This document shows, in pieces, positions 42,386 to 51,038 of a stretch of 64,000 nucleotides of DNA. Both the position numbers and the translations under genes were made by a program. The DNA is taken from the NCBI GenBank assembly GCA_024279135.1, contig JAJRRU010000010.1, positions 124,001 to 188,000 of the forward strand. Reading direction: 5' to 3'. Under the pieces are notes generated by a model. The model was not told where the DNA came from. It made no database searches and saw only the letters and a list, made by a program, of their open reading frames with translations. Origin of the DNA: Alphaproteobacteria bacterium. GTDB taxonomy: Bacteria > Pseudomonadota > Alphaproteobacteria > Rhodospirillales > Casp-alpha2. How positions within the stretch are numbered: the first letter of the stretch is position 1; each line of letters opens with the position of its first letter.

Positions 42386-43024
42386 TACATTCCTTTACTT
42401 ATCATGGAATCGTATTACTTGTTTCAATTCAATTCCTATCCAAGCTGTTACGGGCCCTGGAACCATTTGGTGATGATTGGTTGGTGTATGGACAGGAAAC
42501 TGAACTACACTTTATCCGATGGTAGTGGCAGAAGAAACTCTTCTTTGAACACGCCCTGGAAATTGCCTGATGTTTTGGGATGATAAAACATAACTCATTA
42601 TGCGGCTTCTTCGTAGGAAACCATGACTTTCCCGGAGCCCTTTTCAAAAGGGTTTTAATAATCTGGCAATATCTTTGTCCGACATCCATGTTGGTAAAAA
42701 CACGATATTATGTTTAAGCAGATATAGAACATAGGTGGTCGTGGTAACGCTTGAAACTTTTTCACACCATCTGTAAGGTGCGGAAAATGAGAAAAATTCC
42801 CACTATTATGGTATGTACTCTATTTTGAATATCGCTGCTGATGATGCTGAACAATTGATGTTATTGTGGCTAAAGCCCCGTTCTGGCAACGTGGTGTCGG
42901 TATGATTTCGACTGGGGGTATCATCACTTTATATCTGGGTAGATACACTTTATATAAGGCTGAACAGCCGTCTTGATACCTTATTAAATCTTCTATAACA
43001 GATTTGCATATTCTGGAGTGCTAC
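42386..43024. other. Gene-free region containing tRNA-Leu repeat copy 3
   Basis: About 640 bases without a supportable gene. The only clear structure is the degenerate tRNA-Leu 3' copy at 42877-42923. Short frames on both strands have no ribosome sites and no recognisable sequence. Next to copy 3 the phrase CACTTTATAT occurs twice (42924-42959 area). Confidence 0.5.
42877..42923 (+). repeat. tRNA-Leu 3' half, degenerate copy 3
   Basis: Forty of 47 bases match the tRNA from the anticodon-stem 3' side (39012) through CCA (39058). The first 15 bases (CCCGTTCTGGCAACG) are identical. Differences include the T loop, so it is not functional. It is longer than copy 2, so it derives from a separate event or an older att site. 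Confidence 0.75.
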
Positions 43025-43414
43025 ATGTCTAAGTTACAATTTACTGTTTATGAATTTATGAGCATTGTCGGATATTTGGATGAACAGCGTAAGGTTGCGG
43101 GCAAAGGGTTACCGAAGAAGGCACCTGAAGCTTCGGTTTATGACGAATGGATCGATCAGTGGCGTGAAATGGAAAAACGCTCTGATGCGCTTGGCCCTAT
43201 GGAACGCGCCGATCTGTTATTCGATGGCAAGGTAACGATAAACGCCATCACCGCCGACCATTTGCGTGAAGTTATCGGGGTGGTTGAGATCATGCTCGAT
43301 CAGCAACAGCAATTAATCGATGATGACGATCCCGATGCGGATTTGGAAGATCTCGCCATGTGGCGTAACCGCCTGCGTGATCTGAATGGTGTTTTGGCGT
43401 CTTTTGGGGCATAA
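43025..43414 (+). CDS. Conserved hypothetical protein
   Basis: A 129-residue acidic, helical protein starting at ATG 43025 rather than the 43004 ATG, because family-like sequence begins at MSKLQFTVYEFMSIVGYL. It has no signal peptide or membrane span. The segment LDQQQQLIDDDDPDADLEDL is a strongly acidic linker. I do not recognise a family. It lies 38 bases before the recombinase-like gene and is probably cotranscribed with it. Confidence 0.6.
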   Translation: MSKLQFTVYEFMSIVGYLDEQRKVAGKGLPKKAPEASVYDEWIDQWREMEKRSDALGPMERADLLFDGKVTINAITADHLREVIGVVEIMLDQQQQLIDDDDPDADLEDLAMWRNRLRDLNGVLASFGA

Positions 43415-43452
43415 TGCTCGGCTGATTAACAAAAACCTCATTAGGGTGGGTT

Positions 43453-43938
43453 ATGTCACGCCAGAAACACGACAAGATCTGGGCCGAATTTGTTCACTGG
43501 TGCATTAAACGCAAACTCCGGGTGCTGCCAGCACATCCGTGGACTATATCGGCCTATCTGCGGTGGCTCGATGGCAAAGGGCAGGGTGAAACCGCCGAAG
43601 CAAGCCTGAAAAGCATATCACGGGCGCATATTTTACGGGCCCAGCGTTCGCCTCACGATCACCCGGTTGTCCTGCGCACCATGATGTCCATTAACCGTCG
43701 TCGTGACGCCGCCCCGGATCATTCTAATCTGTTTCATGATAAGGACTTTGTATCAAAGGTGAATAACACCCAGGATGATCAGGAGCAGCGCGATAAGGTT
43801 TCTGCCGAAGAGGCTGGAAATCAACAGGAGGACCGGCCCGAATCACAGGTTCAGATGATCCGTCGGGGGTTCGCCATGCGTTCAAAGCCGAAGTTGGTGC
43901 GGCGCGGAAATCGTAAAACCGGACAAAATGAGGCTTAA
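43453..43938 (+). CDS. Orphan protein resembling a tyrosine recombinase N-terminal domain
   Basis: A 161-residue protein. Residues 1-80 follow the SAM-like core-binding domain of phage integrases: KIWAEFVHWCIKRKLRVLPA, PWTISAYLRWLDG and then SISRAHILRAQRSPHDHPVV. The catalytic domain with the R-H-R-Y residues is absent; instead there is a hydrophilic, basic tail (RRGFAMRSKPKLVRRGNRK). It could be a truncated integrase, or a stable small DNA-binding protein of alphaproteobacteria. Its closeness to tRNA-Leu att-like repeats is suggestive. Confidence 0.55.
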   Translation: MSRQKHDKIWAEFVHWCIKRKLRVLPAHPWTISAYLRWLDGKGQGETAEASLKSISRAHILRAQRSPHDHPVVLRTMMSINRRRDAAPDHSNLFHDKDFVSKVNNTQDDQEQRDKVSAEEAGNQQEDRPESQVQMIRRGFAMRSKPKLVRRGNRKTGQNEA

Positions 43939-44060
43939 TGACTCTGTTTTTACCCTAAATCAGTGATTTTTCCTTGTCCTGCGAGTTAATGTTTCTCTAT
44001 TATGTGCAATGCAATAATTTATTGTGCGGCGCACATATATAATCTTTTCAGGAGTAAACA

Positions 44061-44531
44061 ATGGATACCATAGAAAAAACCGATACCGGGGTTGACCAGT
44101 TTGAAGGCCTGCACGGTTTTTATTTCGAAGATCTGGCGGTTGGCATGAGTGATAGTTTCGCCAAAACCGTCACCGAGGCAGATGTCGTCGCTTATGCCGG
44201 AACTTCCGGCGATACCAATCCGGTACACCTGAATCAGGAATTTGCCGAAAAGACCATGTTTAAGGGTCGTATTGCCCATGGAATGCTGAGCGCCGGATTT
44301 ATCTCCACCGCCATCGGTACCAAATTACCCGGACCGGGCAGCATCTACATCAGCCAGAACCTTCGCTTCAAGGCACCGGTCAAGGCGGGTGATACGGTCA
44401 CGGCACGGGTCACAATCACCAAATTAATCGCCGATCGCGGTTTTATCGAACTGGAAACCGTCTGCACCGTTGCCGGTAAAACGGTGATTGCCGGCGAAGC
44501 GACAATCATGGTGCCTTCACGCAACAGCTAG
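44061..44531 (+). CDS. MaoC family (R)-specific enoyl-CoA hydratase
   Basis: A 156-residue hot-dog-fold protein. The hydratase motif is YAGTSGDTNPVHLNQEFAE, with the catalytic Asp and His, and the following GRIAHGMLSAGF is typical of PhaJ-like (R)-hydratases, which supply 3-hydroxyacyl-CoA for polyhydroxyalkanoate synthesis or act in fatty-acid metabolism. AGGAG lies seven bases before ATG. It is a stand-alone gene before ribF. Confidence 0.88.
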   Translation: MDTIEKTDTGVDQFEGLHGFYFEDLAVGMSDSFAKTVTEADVVAYAGTSGDTNPVHLNQEFAEKTMFKGRIAHGMLSAGFISTAIGTKLPGPGSIYISQNLRFKAPVKAGDTVTARVTITKLIADRGFIELETVCTVAGKTVIAGEATIMVPSRNS

Positions 44532-44606
44532 TATAACCGTCATAACCATAACCGGTTTTGCACAATTGGTGCTTGACCGTTGGTTGTTGTCAGATGAAAT
44601 TCGCCC

Positions 44607-45563
44607 ATGATGAAGATTTTTCGCCACCATGAGGGTATCCCCGACGACCTGAAAGGCTCCGTCATTGCCATTGGCAATTTTGATGGTGTCCATCTCGGGC
44701 ATATGGGTGTGATTGGCGAAGCGCGGCGGATCGCCGAAGCCGCCGGTATTCCATGGGGCGTGATAACCTTTGAGCCCCATCCGCGCGCGTTCTTTCAACC
44801 GAACCAGCCCGAGTTCCGGATTACCCCGTTACGGGCCAAGTCCCATGCCGTCGCCCCTCTGGGGGCGGATTTCCTGATCACCCTGCGGTTTGATGTGGAG
44901 CTCGCCGGTTTGTCCGCCGAAGACTTTGTCCGCTTGGTATTAGTCAACGATCTGCAAATTCATCATGTGGTCTGCGGTTATGATTTTGTCTTTGGCCGGG
45001 GGCGGGGCGGAGATTGTCAGTCATTGTTGGCCATGGGCGAAAAACTGGGTTTTGGCATGACAGCCGTCGGGGTAATCACCGATGATAATGGTACAGCCTA
45101 CTCCTCAACCCGGGTCAGGGAGGCTCTGTCGGCGGGTGATCTGCGCGGCGCAGCGTCCGTGCTGGGCCGGACCTACGAAATCGCCGGGCGGGTTTGTCAC
45201 GGTGAAAAACGCGGGCGAACCCTGGGGTTTCCAACGGCCAATATTCATTTTGAGGACTATATGGAACCGGCACGCGGGATTTATGCCGTGCGGGCGGCCT
45301 TGGATACGATCGATGACCCGGTCTGGATGAACGGTGTTGCCAATCTGGGCATCCGTCCCATGTTTGAAGTTGCCGATTCTATGTTAGAGGTCTATCTGTT
45401 TGATTTTACAGGCGATCTCTACGATCAACACATGCGGGTCCAGTTGATCGAATATATTCGCCCGGAAATGAAATTTGCCGATCTGGAGGAATTGACCCGC
45501 GCCATTGAGGGCGATTGCATCAAGGCGCGAGAAATCCTTGCCCAAGACCTGCGCCGGGGATAG
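44607..45563 (+). CDS. ribF: Bifunctional riboflavin kinase/FAD synthetase
   Basis: A 318-residue two-domain enzyme. The N-terminal nucleotidyltransferase has AIGNFDGVHLGHMGVI near residue 21 and FVLVNDL-like and YDFVFGRGRGGD; the C-terminal riboflavin kinase has RGRTLGFPTANI near residue 208. It makes FMN and FAD. ATG 44607 and ATG 44610 are both possible. It heads the ribF-ileS-lspA order common in bacteria. Confidence 0.93.
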   Translation: MMKIFRHHEGIPDDLKGSVIAIGNFDGVHLGHMGVIGEARRIAEAAGIPWGVITFEPHPRAFFQPNQPEFRITPLRAKSHAVAPLGADFLITLRFDVELAGLSAEDFVRLVLVNDLQIHHVVCGYDFVFGRGRGGDCQSLLAMGEKLGFGMTAVGVITDDNGTAYSSTRVREALSAGDLRGAASVLGRTYEIAGRVCHGEKRGRTLGFPTANIHFEDYMEPARGIYAVRAALDTIDDPVWMNGVANLGIRPMFEVADSMLEVYLFDFTGDLYDQHMRVQLIEYIRPEMKFADLEELTRAIEGDCIKAREILAQDLRRG

Positions 45564-45639
45564 TATCTGCGGCCATGACAACATGCCTTTGCCCTATACA
45601 CACGCTGGTGTGCGATCCGTTCAGGATACGAATTATATA

Positions 45640-45667
45640 GTCCGTGCCCTTGCAGGGGTGTGCGGAC
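45640..45667 (+). other. Stem-loop in the ileS leader
   Basis: GTCCG (45640-45644) pairs with CGGAC (45663-45667) around an inner CCC/GGG stem, within the 187-base gap between ribF and ileS. No T-run follows, so it is not a standard terminator. It may be an mRNA leader structure; a T-box is not expected in this group and none is recognised. Confidence 0.3.
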
Positions 45668-45750
45668 GAAACACGGTCGCCATAATAAGGCCTTAAATCT
45701 GCATTTCTATTCCCTAAATTCCCGAACATCAGACAGACTGTGACCAGATA

Positions 45751-48567
45751 ATGAGTATTGACTACAAGGCAACTCTTTTCCTGCCGAAAACCGATTTCCC
45801 CATGAAGGCTGGCCTGCCTGTGCGCGAACCCGCCACCTTGGCCAAATGGGAGGCCGATCGACTTTACTCAACCCAGCGCGATGCCAGCAAGGGCCGAAAT
45901 CCGTTTATCCTGCACGATGGCCCGCCCTACGCCAATGGGCATCTGCATATCGGTCATGCGCTCAATAAAATTCTGAAGGATGTCATATCGCGCTCGCAAC
46001 AGATGATGGGCCGGGACGCGGTATATGTGCCTGGTTGGGATTGTCACGGTCTTCCTATCGAGTGGAAAATTGAAGAACAGTACCGCAAAAAAGGTAAAAA
46101 CAAGGACGATGTGTCGGTCGTGGAATTTCGTCAGGAATGCCGCGATTTCGCCCAGAAATGGATCGACATTCAGCGCGAGGAGTTCAAGCGTCTGGGCATT
46201 CTCGGCGACTGGGACAATCCTTATACGACCATGACCCACGCTGCCGAAGCCCGCATCGTTTCAGAGCTCGGCAAATTCCTGATGAACGGTTCGCTCTATA
46301 AAGGGGCCAAACCGGTGATGTGGTCGCCGGTGGAAAAAACCGCCCTGGCCGAGGCCGAGGTCGAATATCACGATCACACCTCGACTACCATTCATGTGCG
46401 GTTCCCGGTTCGCAAAGCTGCAAAGCCCGATCTTGACGGGGCAGCCATTGTAATCTGGACCACCACACCGTGGACCATGCCGGGTAACCGTGCCGTTGCC
46501 GTGGGTCCGGACATCGATTACAGCGTGATCACAGTATCGGACGTGGCCGACGACAGTCTGGCCCGGGTTGGTGAAAAGCTGGTGATCGCCACCCTGCGGC
46601 TGGACGATTTTTGTGCTACCACGAAAATCGAAGGGTATGCCACGAAGGCCAGCCTGAAAGGTGCCGACATGCTCGGAACCGTGTGCGAGCATCCCTTGCA
46701 CGGCCAGGGATATGATTTCGATGTGCCCGTGTTGTCGGCCGATTTCGCGACCACCGAAGATGGCACCGGCATCGTGCATATTGCCCCGGGCCACGGCGTC
46801 GATGACTGGGTGCTGGGATCAGCCAATGGCATCGAAGTGCCGCAGACCGTGGGTGAGGATGGCTGTTTCTACGAGCACGTGCCGTTATTTGCCGGTGGTC
46901 ATGTGTACAAAGTCAATGACCAGGTGGCCCAGGCCATCGCCGATGCCGGTGGCCTGCTGGCCAAGGGCAAGCTGGTTCACCGCTACCCCCATAGCTGGCG
47001 TTCCAAGGCCCCGCTGATTTACCGCAATACCTCCCAGTGGTTTATCTCCATGGCTGAAAACGACCTGCGCGAAAAAGCCCTGAAAGGCATTGCCGAGACC
47101 CGGTTTATTCCAGCTTCGGGTCGCAAGCGGTTGCATTCCATGATTGCCGACCGGCCCGACTGGTGTGTATCACGCCAGCGTGCCTGGGGTGTGCCTATCG
47201 CGGTCTTTACCCATAAGGAAACCGGCGAACCCTTGCGCGACCCGGCCGTCATGGAGCGCATCGTCGAAGCCTTTGAAGCCGAAGGGGCCGATGCCTGGTA
47301 TACCTCCGATCCATCGCGCTTCCTGGGTGATGAATACCATGTGGATGATTTTGAACAGGTCGGCGATATTCTCGATGTGTGGTTCGATTCCGGGTGTACC
47401 CATAGTTTTGTGCTGGAAGATCGCGAAGATTTGTCGTCACCGGCATCGTTGTACCTGGAAGGCACTGACCAGCACCGCGGATGGTTCCATTCATCATTAT
47501 TGGAATCGTGTGGAACCCGTGACCGGGCACCTTATGATGCGGTCCTGACCCATGGGTTCGTGATGGCCGGAGATGGTCAGAAAATGTCCAAATCACTGGG
47601 CAATGTTGTCTCACCCTTTGATATTATCAACCAGCATGGCGCGGATATTCTGCGCTTGTGGGTGGTCGGATCGGATTATTCCGACGACCTGAGAATCGGC
47701 CCGGAGATCATTAAACATCATTCCGATATCTATCGTCGGTTGCGCAACACCTTGCGTTTCCTGCTGGGAAATTTGAACGATTTCAGCGCCGACGAACGGC
47801 TCGATATCACCCAAATGCCCGATCTTGATCGCTGGGTTTTGCACCGGTTATGGGAAATGGATACGAAAATCCGCGAAGCCTGTGATAACTTCGAATTCCA
47901 TCACCTGTTTGCCGAACTGCACTATTTCTGCTCGGTGGACCTGTCGGCGTTCTATCTGGATATTCGCAAGGACAGCCTGTATTGCGATGGTGTGGACTCC
48001 ATCAACCGCCGGGCCGCTAGAACGGTGCTCGATACCCTGTTTAATTGTCTGACCACCTGGCTGGCCCCGTTTATCTGTTTTACCGCCGAGGAAGTCTGGC
48101 AGGCACGTTATGGCCAGGATGCGCCCAGTGTGCACTTGCAGGATTTTGCCCCGGTTCCGTCGTCGTGGCGCGATGAGGAGCTGAATGAACGGTGGAAAAT
48201 TATCCGTGAGCTGCGCAGTGTGGTGACCGGTGCGCTGGAAGTGGAACGGGCAGAAAAACGCATCCGCTCCAGCTTGCAGGCCGCACCAGAGATTTATGCC
48301 GGGCCACAATATCACGAGGCCGTGGCTGGATTATCGGCCAGCGAAATAGCCGATCTGTTTATTACCTCAAGCGCGACATTTGTCCATGGCGAGGCCCCTC
48401 AGGACGCATTCTGTAATACCGAGATTGACGGACTAGCTGTTGTACCAAATCTGGCGGAAGGCGATAAATGTATCCGGTGCTGGAAATTCCTGCCCGATGT
48501 TGGCAGCAACCCCGAGCACCCGGAAGTCTGTGGCCGGTGTAGTGATGTGGTACGAGAATCATCATGA
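45751..48567 (+). CDS. ileS: Isoleucyl-tRNA synthetase
   Basis: A 938-residue class I synthetase of the bacterial type. HIGH region: PPYANGHLHIGHALN near residue 58; KMSKS: GQKMSKSLGN near residue 612; editing domain between; C-terminal zinc finger with cysteines in CIRCWKF and CGRCSDVV. It charges tRNA-Ile. The stop overlaps the lspA start (ATGA), so the two are coupled. Confidence 0.97.
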   Translation: MSIDYKATLFLPKTDFPMKAGLPVREPATLAKWEADRLYSTQRDASKGRNPFILHDGPPYANGHLHIGHALNKILKDVISRSQQMMGRDAVYVPGWDCHGLPIEWKIEEQYRKKGKNKDDVSVVEFRQECRDFAQKWIDIQREEFKRLGILGDWDNPYTTMTHAAEARIVSELGKFLMNGSLYKGAKPVMWSPVEKTALAEAEVEYHDHTSTTIHVRFPVRKAAKPDLDGAAIVIWTTTPWTMPGNRAVAVGPDIDYSVITVSDVADDSLARVGEKLVIATLRLDDFCATTKIEGYATKASLKGADMLGTVCEHPLHGQGYDFDVPVLSADFATTEDGTGIVHIAPGHGVDDWVLGSANGIEVPQTVGEDGCFYEHVPLFAGGHVYKVNDQVAQAIADAGGLLAKGKLVHRYPHSWRSKAPLIYRNTSQWFISMAENDLREKALKGIAETRFIPASGRKRLHSMIADRPDWCVSRQRAWGVPIAVFTHKETGEPLRDPAVMERIVEAFEAEGADAWYTSDPSRFLGDEYHVDDFEQVGDILDVWFDSGCTHSFVLEDREDLSSPASLYLEGTDQHRGWFHSSLLESCGTRDRAPYDAVLTHGFVMAGDGQKMSKSLGNVVSPFDIINQHGADILRLWVVGSDYSDDLRIGPEIIKHHSDIYRRLRNTLRFLLGNLNDFSADERLDITQMPDLDRWVLHRLWEMDTKIREACDNFEFHHLFAELHYFCSVDLSAFYLDIRKDSLYCDGVDSINRRAARTVLDTLFNCLTTWLAPFICFTAEEVWQARYGQDAPSVHLQDFAPVPSSWRDEELNERWKIIRELRSVVTGALEVERAEKRIRSSLQAAPEIYAGPQYHEAVAGLSASEIADLFITSSATFVHGEAPQDAFCNTEIDGLAVVPNLAEGDKCIRCWKFLPDVGSNPEHPEVCGRCSDVVRESS

Positions 48568-49091
48568 CGGTCATGATTAATAAACCAATCCGCAACGGGT
48601 TAATCATTGCCTGTATAGTTTTTGCTATCGACCAGTTATCTAAGTGGTGGATTCTCGAATACGTCATGCAGCCACCCCGGGTCATACCGTTGACACCTTT
48701 TTTTAATCTGGTCAGCGGTTGGAACCGGGGCATCAGTTTCGGTCTGTTGAGCAGCGATATACCGTGGATGTCCTGGTTGTTGAGCATAATGGCTCTGGTT
48801 ATCGTGGGCTTTCTGGTTCACTGGTTGCGCGCTGCCGAGACCCGCCATGCCGTGGTGGCTATCGGGTTGATCATTGGCGGGGCCATCGGCAATGTCATTG
48901 ATCGTTTAAACTATGGCGCGGTTTTTGACTTTCTCGATGTCCATGTGGCGGGTTATCACTGGCCAGCTTTTAATGTGGCCGATTCGGGCATAACCATCGG
49001 CGCCGTCATACTGGTTCTTGATTCTCTGCTCACAAAGTCGGACAATAGAGAATCGAATGATCGGTCAAATGATTCTGCGGAGAATACATGA
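48564..49091 (+). CDS. lspA: Lipoprotein signal peptidase II
   Basis: A 175-residue inner-membrane aspartyl protease with four helices. The catalytic asparates sit in GGAIGNVIDRLNYGAVFDFL and WPAFNVADSGITIG. It removes lipoprotein signal peptides. It is translationally coupled to ileS and to the following lipoprotein gene, a natural substrate. Confidence 0.95.
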   Translation: MTVMINKPIRNGLIIACIVFAIDQLSKWWILEYVMQPPRVIPLTPFFNLVSGWNRGISFGLLSSDIPWMSWLLSIMALVIVGFLVHWLRAAETRHAVVAIGLIIGGAIGNVIDRLNYGAVFDFLDVHVAGYHWPAFNVADSGITIGAVILVLDSLLTKSDNRESNDRSNDSAENT

Positions 49092-49654
49092 GTATCAGAT
49101 ACCAGAAAACGGCTTTACTTGCCGTCTGCCTTACCAGCTTTCTGACCACGGCTTGCGGCGTGCGCGAGGTTTTCATTCAGGGCAAACAGGCCCCCGATGA
49201 ATTTGCCGTATATACCCGTGCACCGCTGAGCATTCCGCCGGAGTATAAACTGCGTGTCCCCGACCCTGGTATAAAACGCCCCCAGGAAACCAATCCCGGC
49301 GATACGGCGCAAAAAATTGTTCTCGGCTCCATCAACTCGTCAACCATAGACACACAAAGTGGTGGGCCTACATCGGGCATTCAAAGTTTCCTGCGTGATG
49401 CCGGGGCGCTCAATACCGAACCCGGTATTCGTGATCTGGTTGATCGGGAAACATCGGTTCTGGCTCTGGAAGACGGCACGGTCATTGAGCGTATCATGTT
49501 CTGGGGCGAGGCTTCGGATTATGGCCTGGAGGTCGACCCCACACTTGAAAACAAACGTTTGCAGGAAAATCAGGCTCTCGGGCAACCCCTGACGACGGGT
49601 GAGGTGCCGACCATCGAAAGACGCCGCAAGAGTATACTTCAAGATCTGTTCTGA
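49088..49654 (+). CDS. DUF3035 outer-membrane lipoprotein (BamF-type)
   Basis: A 188-residue lipoprotein. The signal peptide ends in a lipobox-like LTTACG, so Cys 23 would be lipidated. The mature part starts with VREVFIQGKQAPDEFAVYTR and matches DUF3035 (PF11233), which includes the alphaproteobacterial BamF subunit of the outer-membrane protein assembly machine. The ATG overlaps the lspA stop by four bases. Assignment to BamF is from family knowledge, not from direct evidence here. Confidence 0.8.
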   Translation: MSIRYQKTALLAVCLTSFLTTACGVREVFIQGKQAPDEFAVYTRAPLSIPPEYKLRVPDPGIKRPQETNPGDTAQKIVLGSINSSTIDTQSGGPTSGIQSFLRDAGALNTEPGIRDLVDRETSVLALEDGTVIERIMFWGEASDYGLEVDPTLENKRLQENQALGQPLTTGEVPTIERRRKSILQDLF

Positions 49655-49690
49655 CTTTAGACTTAACCCCCTGTATCAAGGTTTGCTGGT

Positions 49691-51034
49691 ATGAATTCAA
49701 AATGGCTGGTTAGCCTGTGCCTCACCCTGTATCTGGTTATTGGCCTGTCCGATAATGCCAGGGCTGCGGTGTTTTCACCCGAGACGTTCACCCTGAAAAA
49801 CGGTATGCAGGTTGTCGTTATTCCCAATCACCGGGTTCCGGTGGTCACCCATATGGTGTGGTACGCCGTGGGTTCTGCCGATGAAGGCCCCGGAGAATCC
49901 GGTATCGCACATTTGCTGGAACACTTGATGTTCAAGGGCACACCGCGTTTTCCTGATGGTGAATTTTCGGCTCTGGTGGCGCGTAATGGCGGTCAGGAAA
50001 ACGCCTTTACATCGACAGATTACACGGCTTATCACCAGAGCGTTGCGCGCTCGCGTCTGGAACTGGTTATGGAGCTTGAAGCCGACCGCATGACCAATCT
50101 GGTGCTATCGGATGACATGGTATCGACCGAGCGTCTGGTGGTTCTGGAGGAGCGCCGCTCGCGGGTGGACAACAACCCGTCGGCTATATTGCGCGAACAG
50201 GCCAATGCGGCCCTGTATCTCAATTACCCCTATCGCCGACCGGTGATCGGCTGGGAGCACGAAATTCGCGCCCTGGATCATCAGGCCATCATCAATTTTT
50301 ACCGCCGCTGGTACGCACCCAACAATGCCATCCTGGTGGTTGCCGGGGACATTACCGCCGAGGCTTTACGACCTCTGGCGGAAAAATATTACGGTGTTAT
50401 TCCGCGTGCCGATACACCCCTACGATCGCGACCTGTCGAGCCGCCGCAACGGGCCGAGCGCGAAGTGACATATTATGACGACCGGGTCCGCCAGCCCGTC
50501 TGGCAACGCACATATATCGCTCCCAGTTATCAAACCGGTGAAACGAAATATGCCTATGGACTTGAAGTCCTGGCCGATGTGCTTGGCGGCGGGGCGACGT
50601 CACGGTTATACAAGGCGTTGATCATTAACGACAAGCTGGCCATCGGAACCGGAGCTTATTATGCCGCCGACCGTCTCGGGCCGGGGGTTTTTACCCTATA
50701 CGCCAGCCCCCGTCCCGGTGTCTCCATGGCCCAGATCGAGGCTGCCATCACCGCTGAGATTGAAAAGATTATGGCCGAGGGGATTACCGATAAGGAATTG
50801 AAACGATCGGTTCGCGCCATGAAGGCCAGTGCTGTTTATGCCCGGGATTCCCTTTCGACTGGGGCCAGAGTCCTGGGCGCGGCCCTGACCACCGGGCAAA
50901 CCATCGAGGATGTGGAAAGCTGGCCCGAGCGTATAGCCGCGCTGAGCACCGCAGATGTATTGTCGGCCGCACAGACGGTGTTTGATAAACAACGCTCCGT
51001 AACATCCCTGCTGCTGCCCAAAGAAGAGGAATGA
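49691..51034 (+). CDS. M16 family zinc peptidase, active subunit
   Basis: A 447-residue exported peptidase. A signal peptide ends in NARAAVF. The inverted zinc motif HLLEH is in IAHLLEHLMFKGTPRF near residue 73, with the downstream glutamate in ELEADRM. It forms a pair with the following gene, which lacks the motif, as in heterodimeric M16B enzymes. Such pairs degrade peptides in the periplasm. It follows the DUF3035 gene by 36 bases. Confidence 0.92.
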   Translation: MNSKWLVSLCLTLYLVIGLSDNARAAVFSPETFTLKNGMQVVVIPNHRVPVVTHMVWYAVGSADEGPGESGIAHLLEHLMFKGTPRFPDGEFSALVARNGGQENAFTSTDYTAYHQSVARSRLELVMELEADRMTNLVLSDDMVSTERLVVLEERRSRVDNNPSAILREQANAALYLNYPYRRPVIGWEHEIRALDHQAIINFYRRWYAPNNAILVVAGDITAEALRPLAEKYYGVIPRADTPLRSRPVEPPQRAEREVTYYDDRVRQPVWQRTYIAPSYQTGETKYAYGLEVLADVLGGGATSRLYKALIINDKLAIGTGAYYAADRLGPGVFTLYASPRPGVSMAQIEAAITAEIEKIMAEGITDKELKRSVRAMKASAVYARDSLSTGARVLGAALTTGQTIEDVESWPERIAALSTADVLSAAQTVFDKQRSVTSLLLPKEEE

Positions 51035-51038
51035 TGTC

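Larger units (their letters stand above)
40225..42923. mobile_element. Second islet, from repeat copy 2 to repeat copy 3
   Basis: A 2.7-kb AT-rich segment bounded by copies of the tRNA-Leu 3' end, carrying an XRE regulator, a LysR regulator and long noncoding stretches. The right copy is degenerate (40 of 47), implying an older insertion than the first islet or a diverged att site. No integrase is seen. The 273 bases at 40225-40497 hold no gene I can support. Confidence 0.45.

Noticed and set aside
42429-42689. 86-codon minus-strand frame in the islet gap
   Set aside because: No ribosome site, no recognisable sequence and unusual Cys/His composition; treated as chance.
45564-45750. T-box or other tRNA-sensing riboswitch upstream of ileS
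   Set aside because: A stem-loop exists, but there is no T-box motif and no terminator; T-boxes belong mainly to Gram-positive bacteria.
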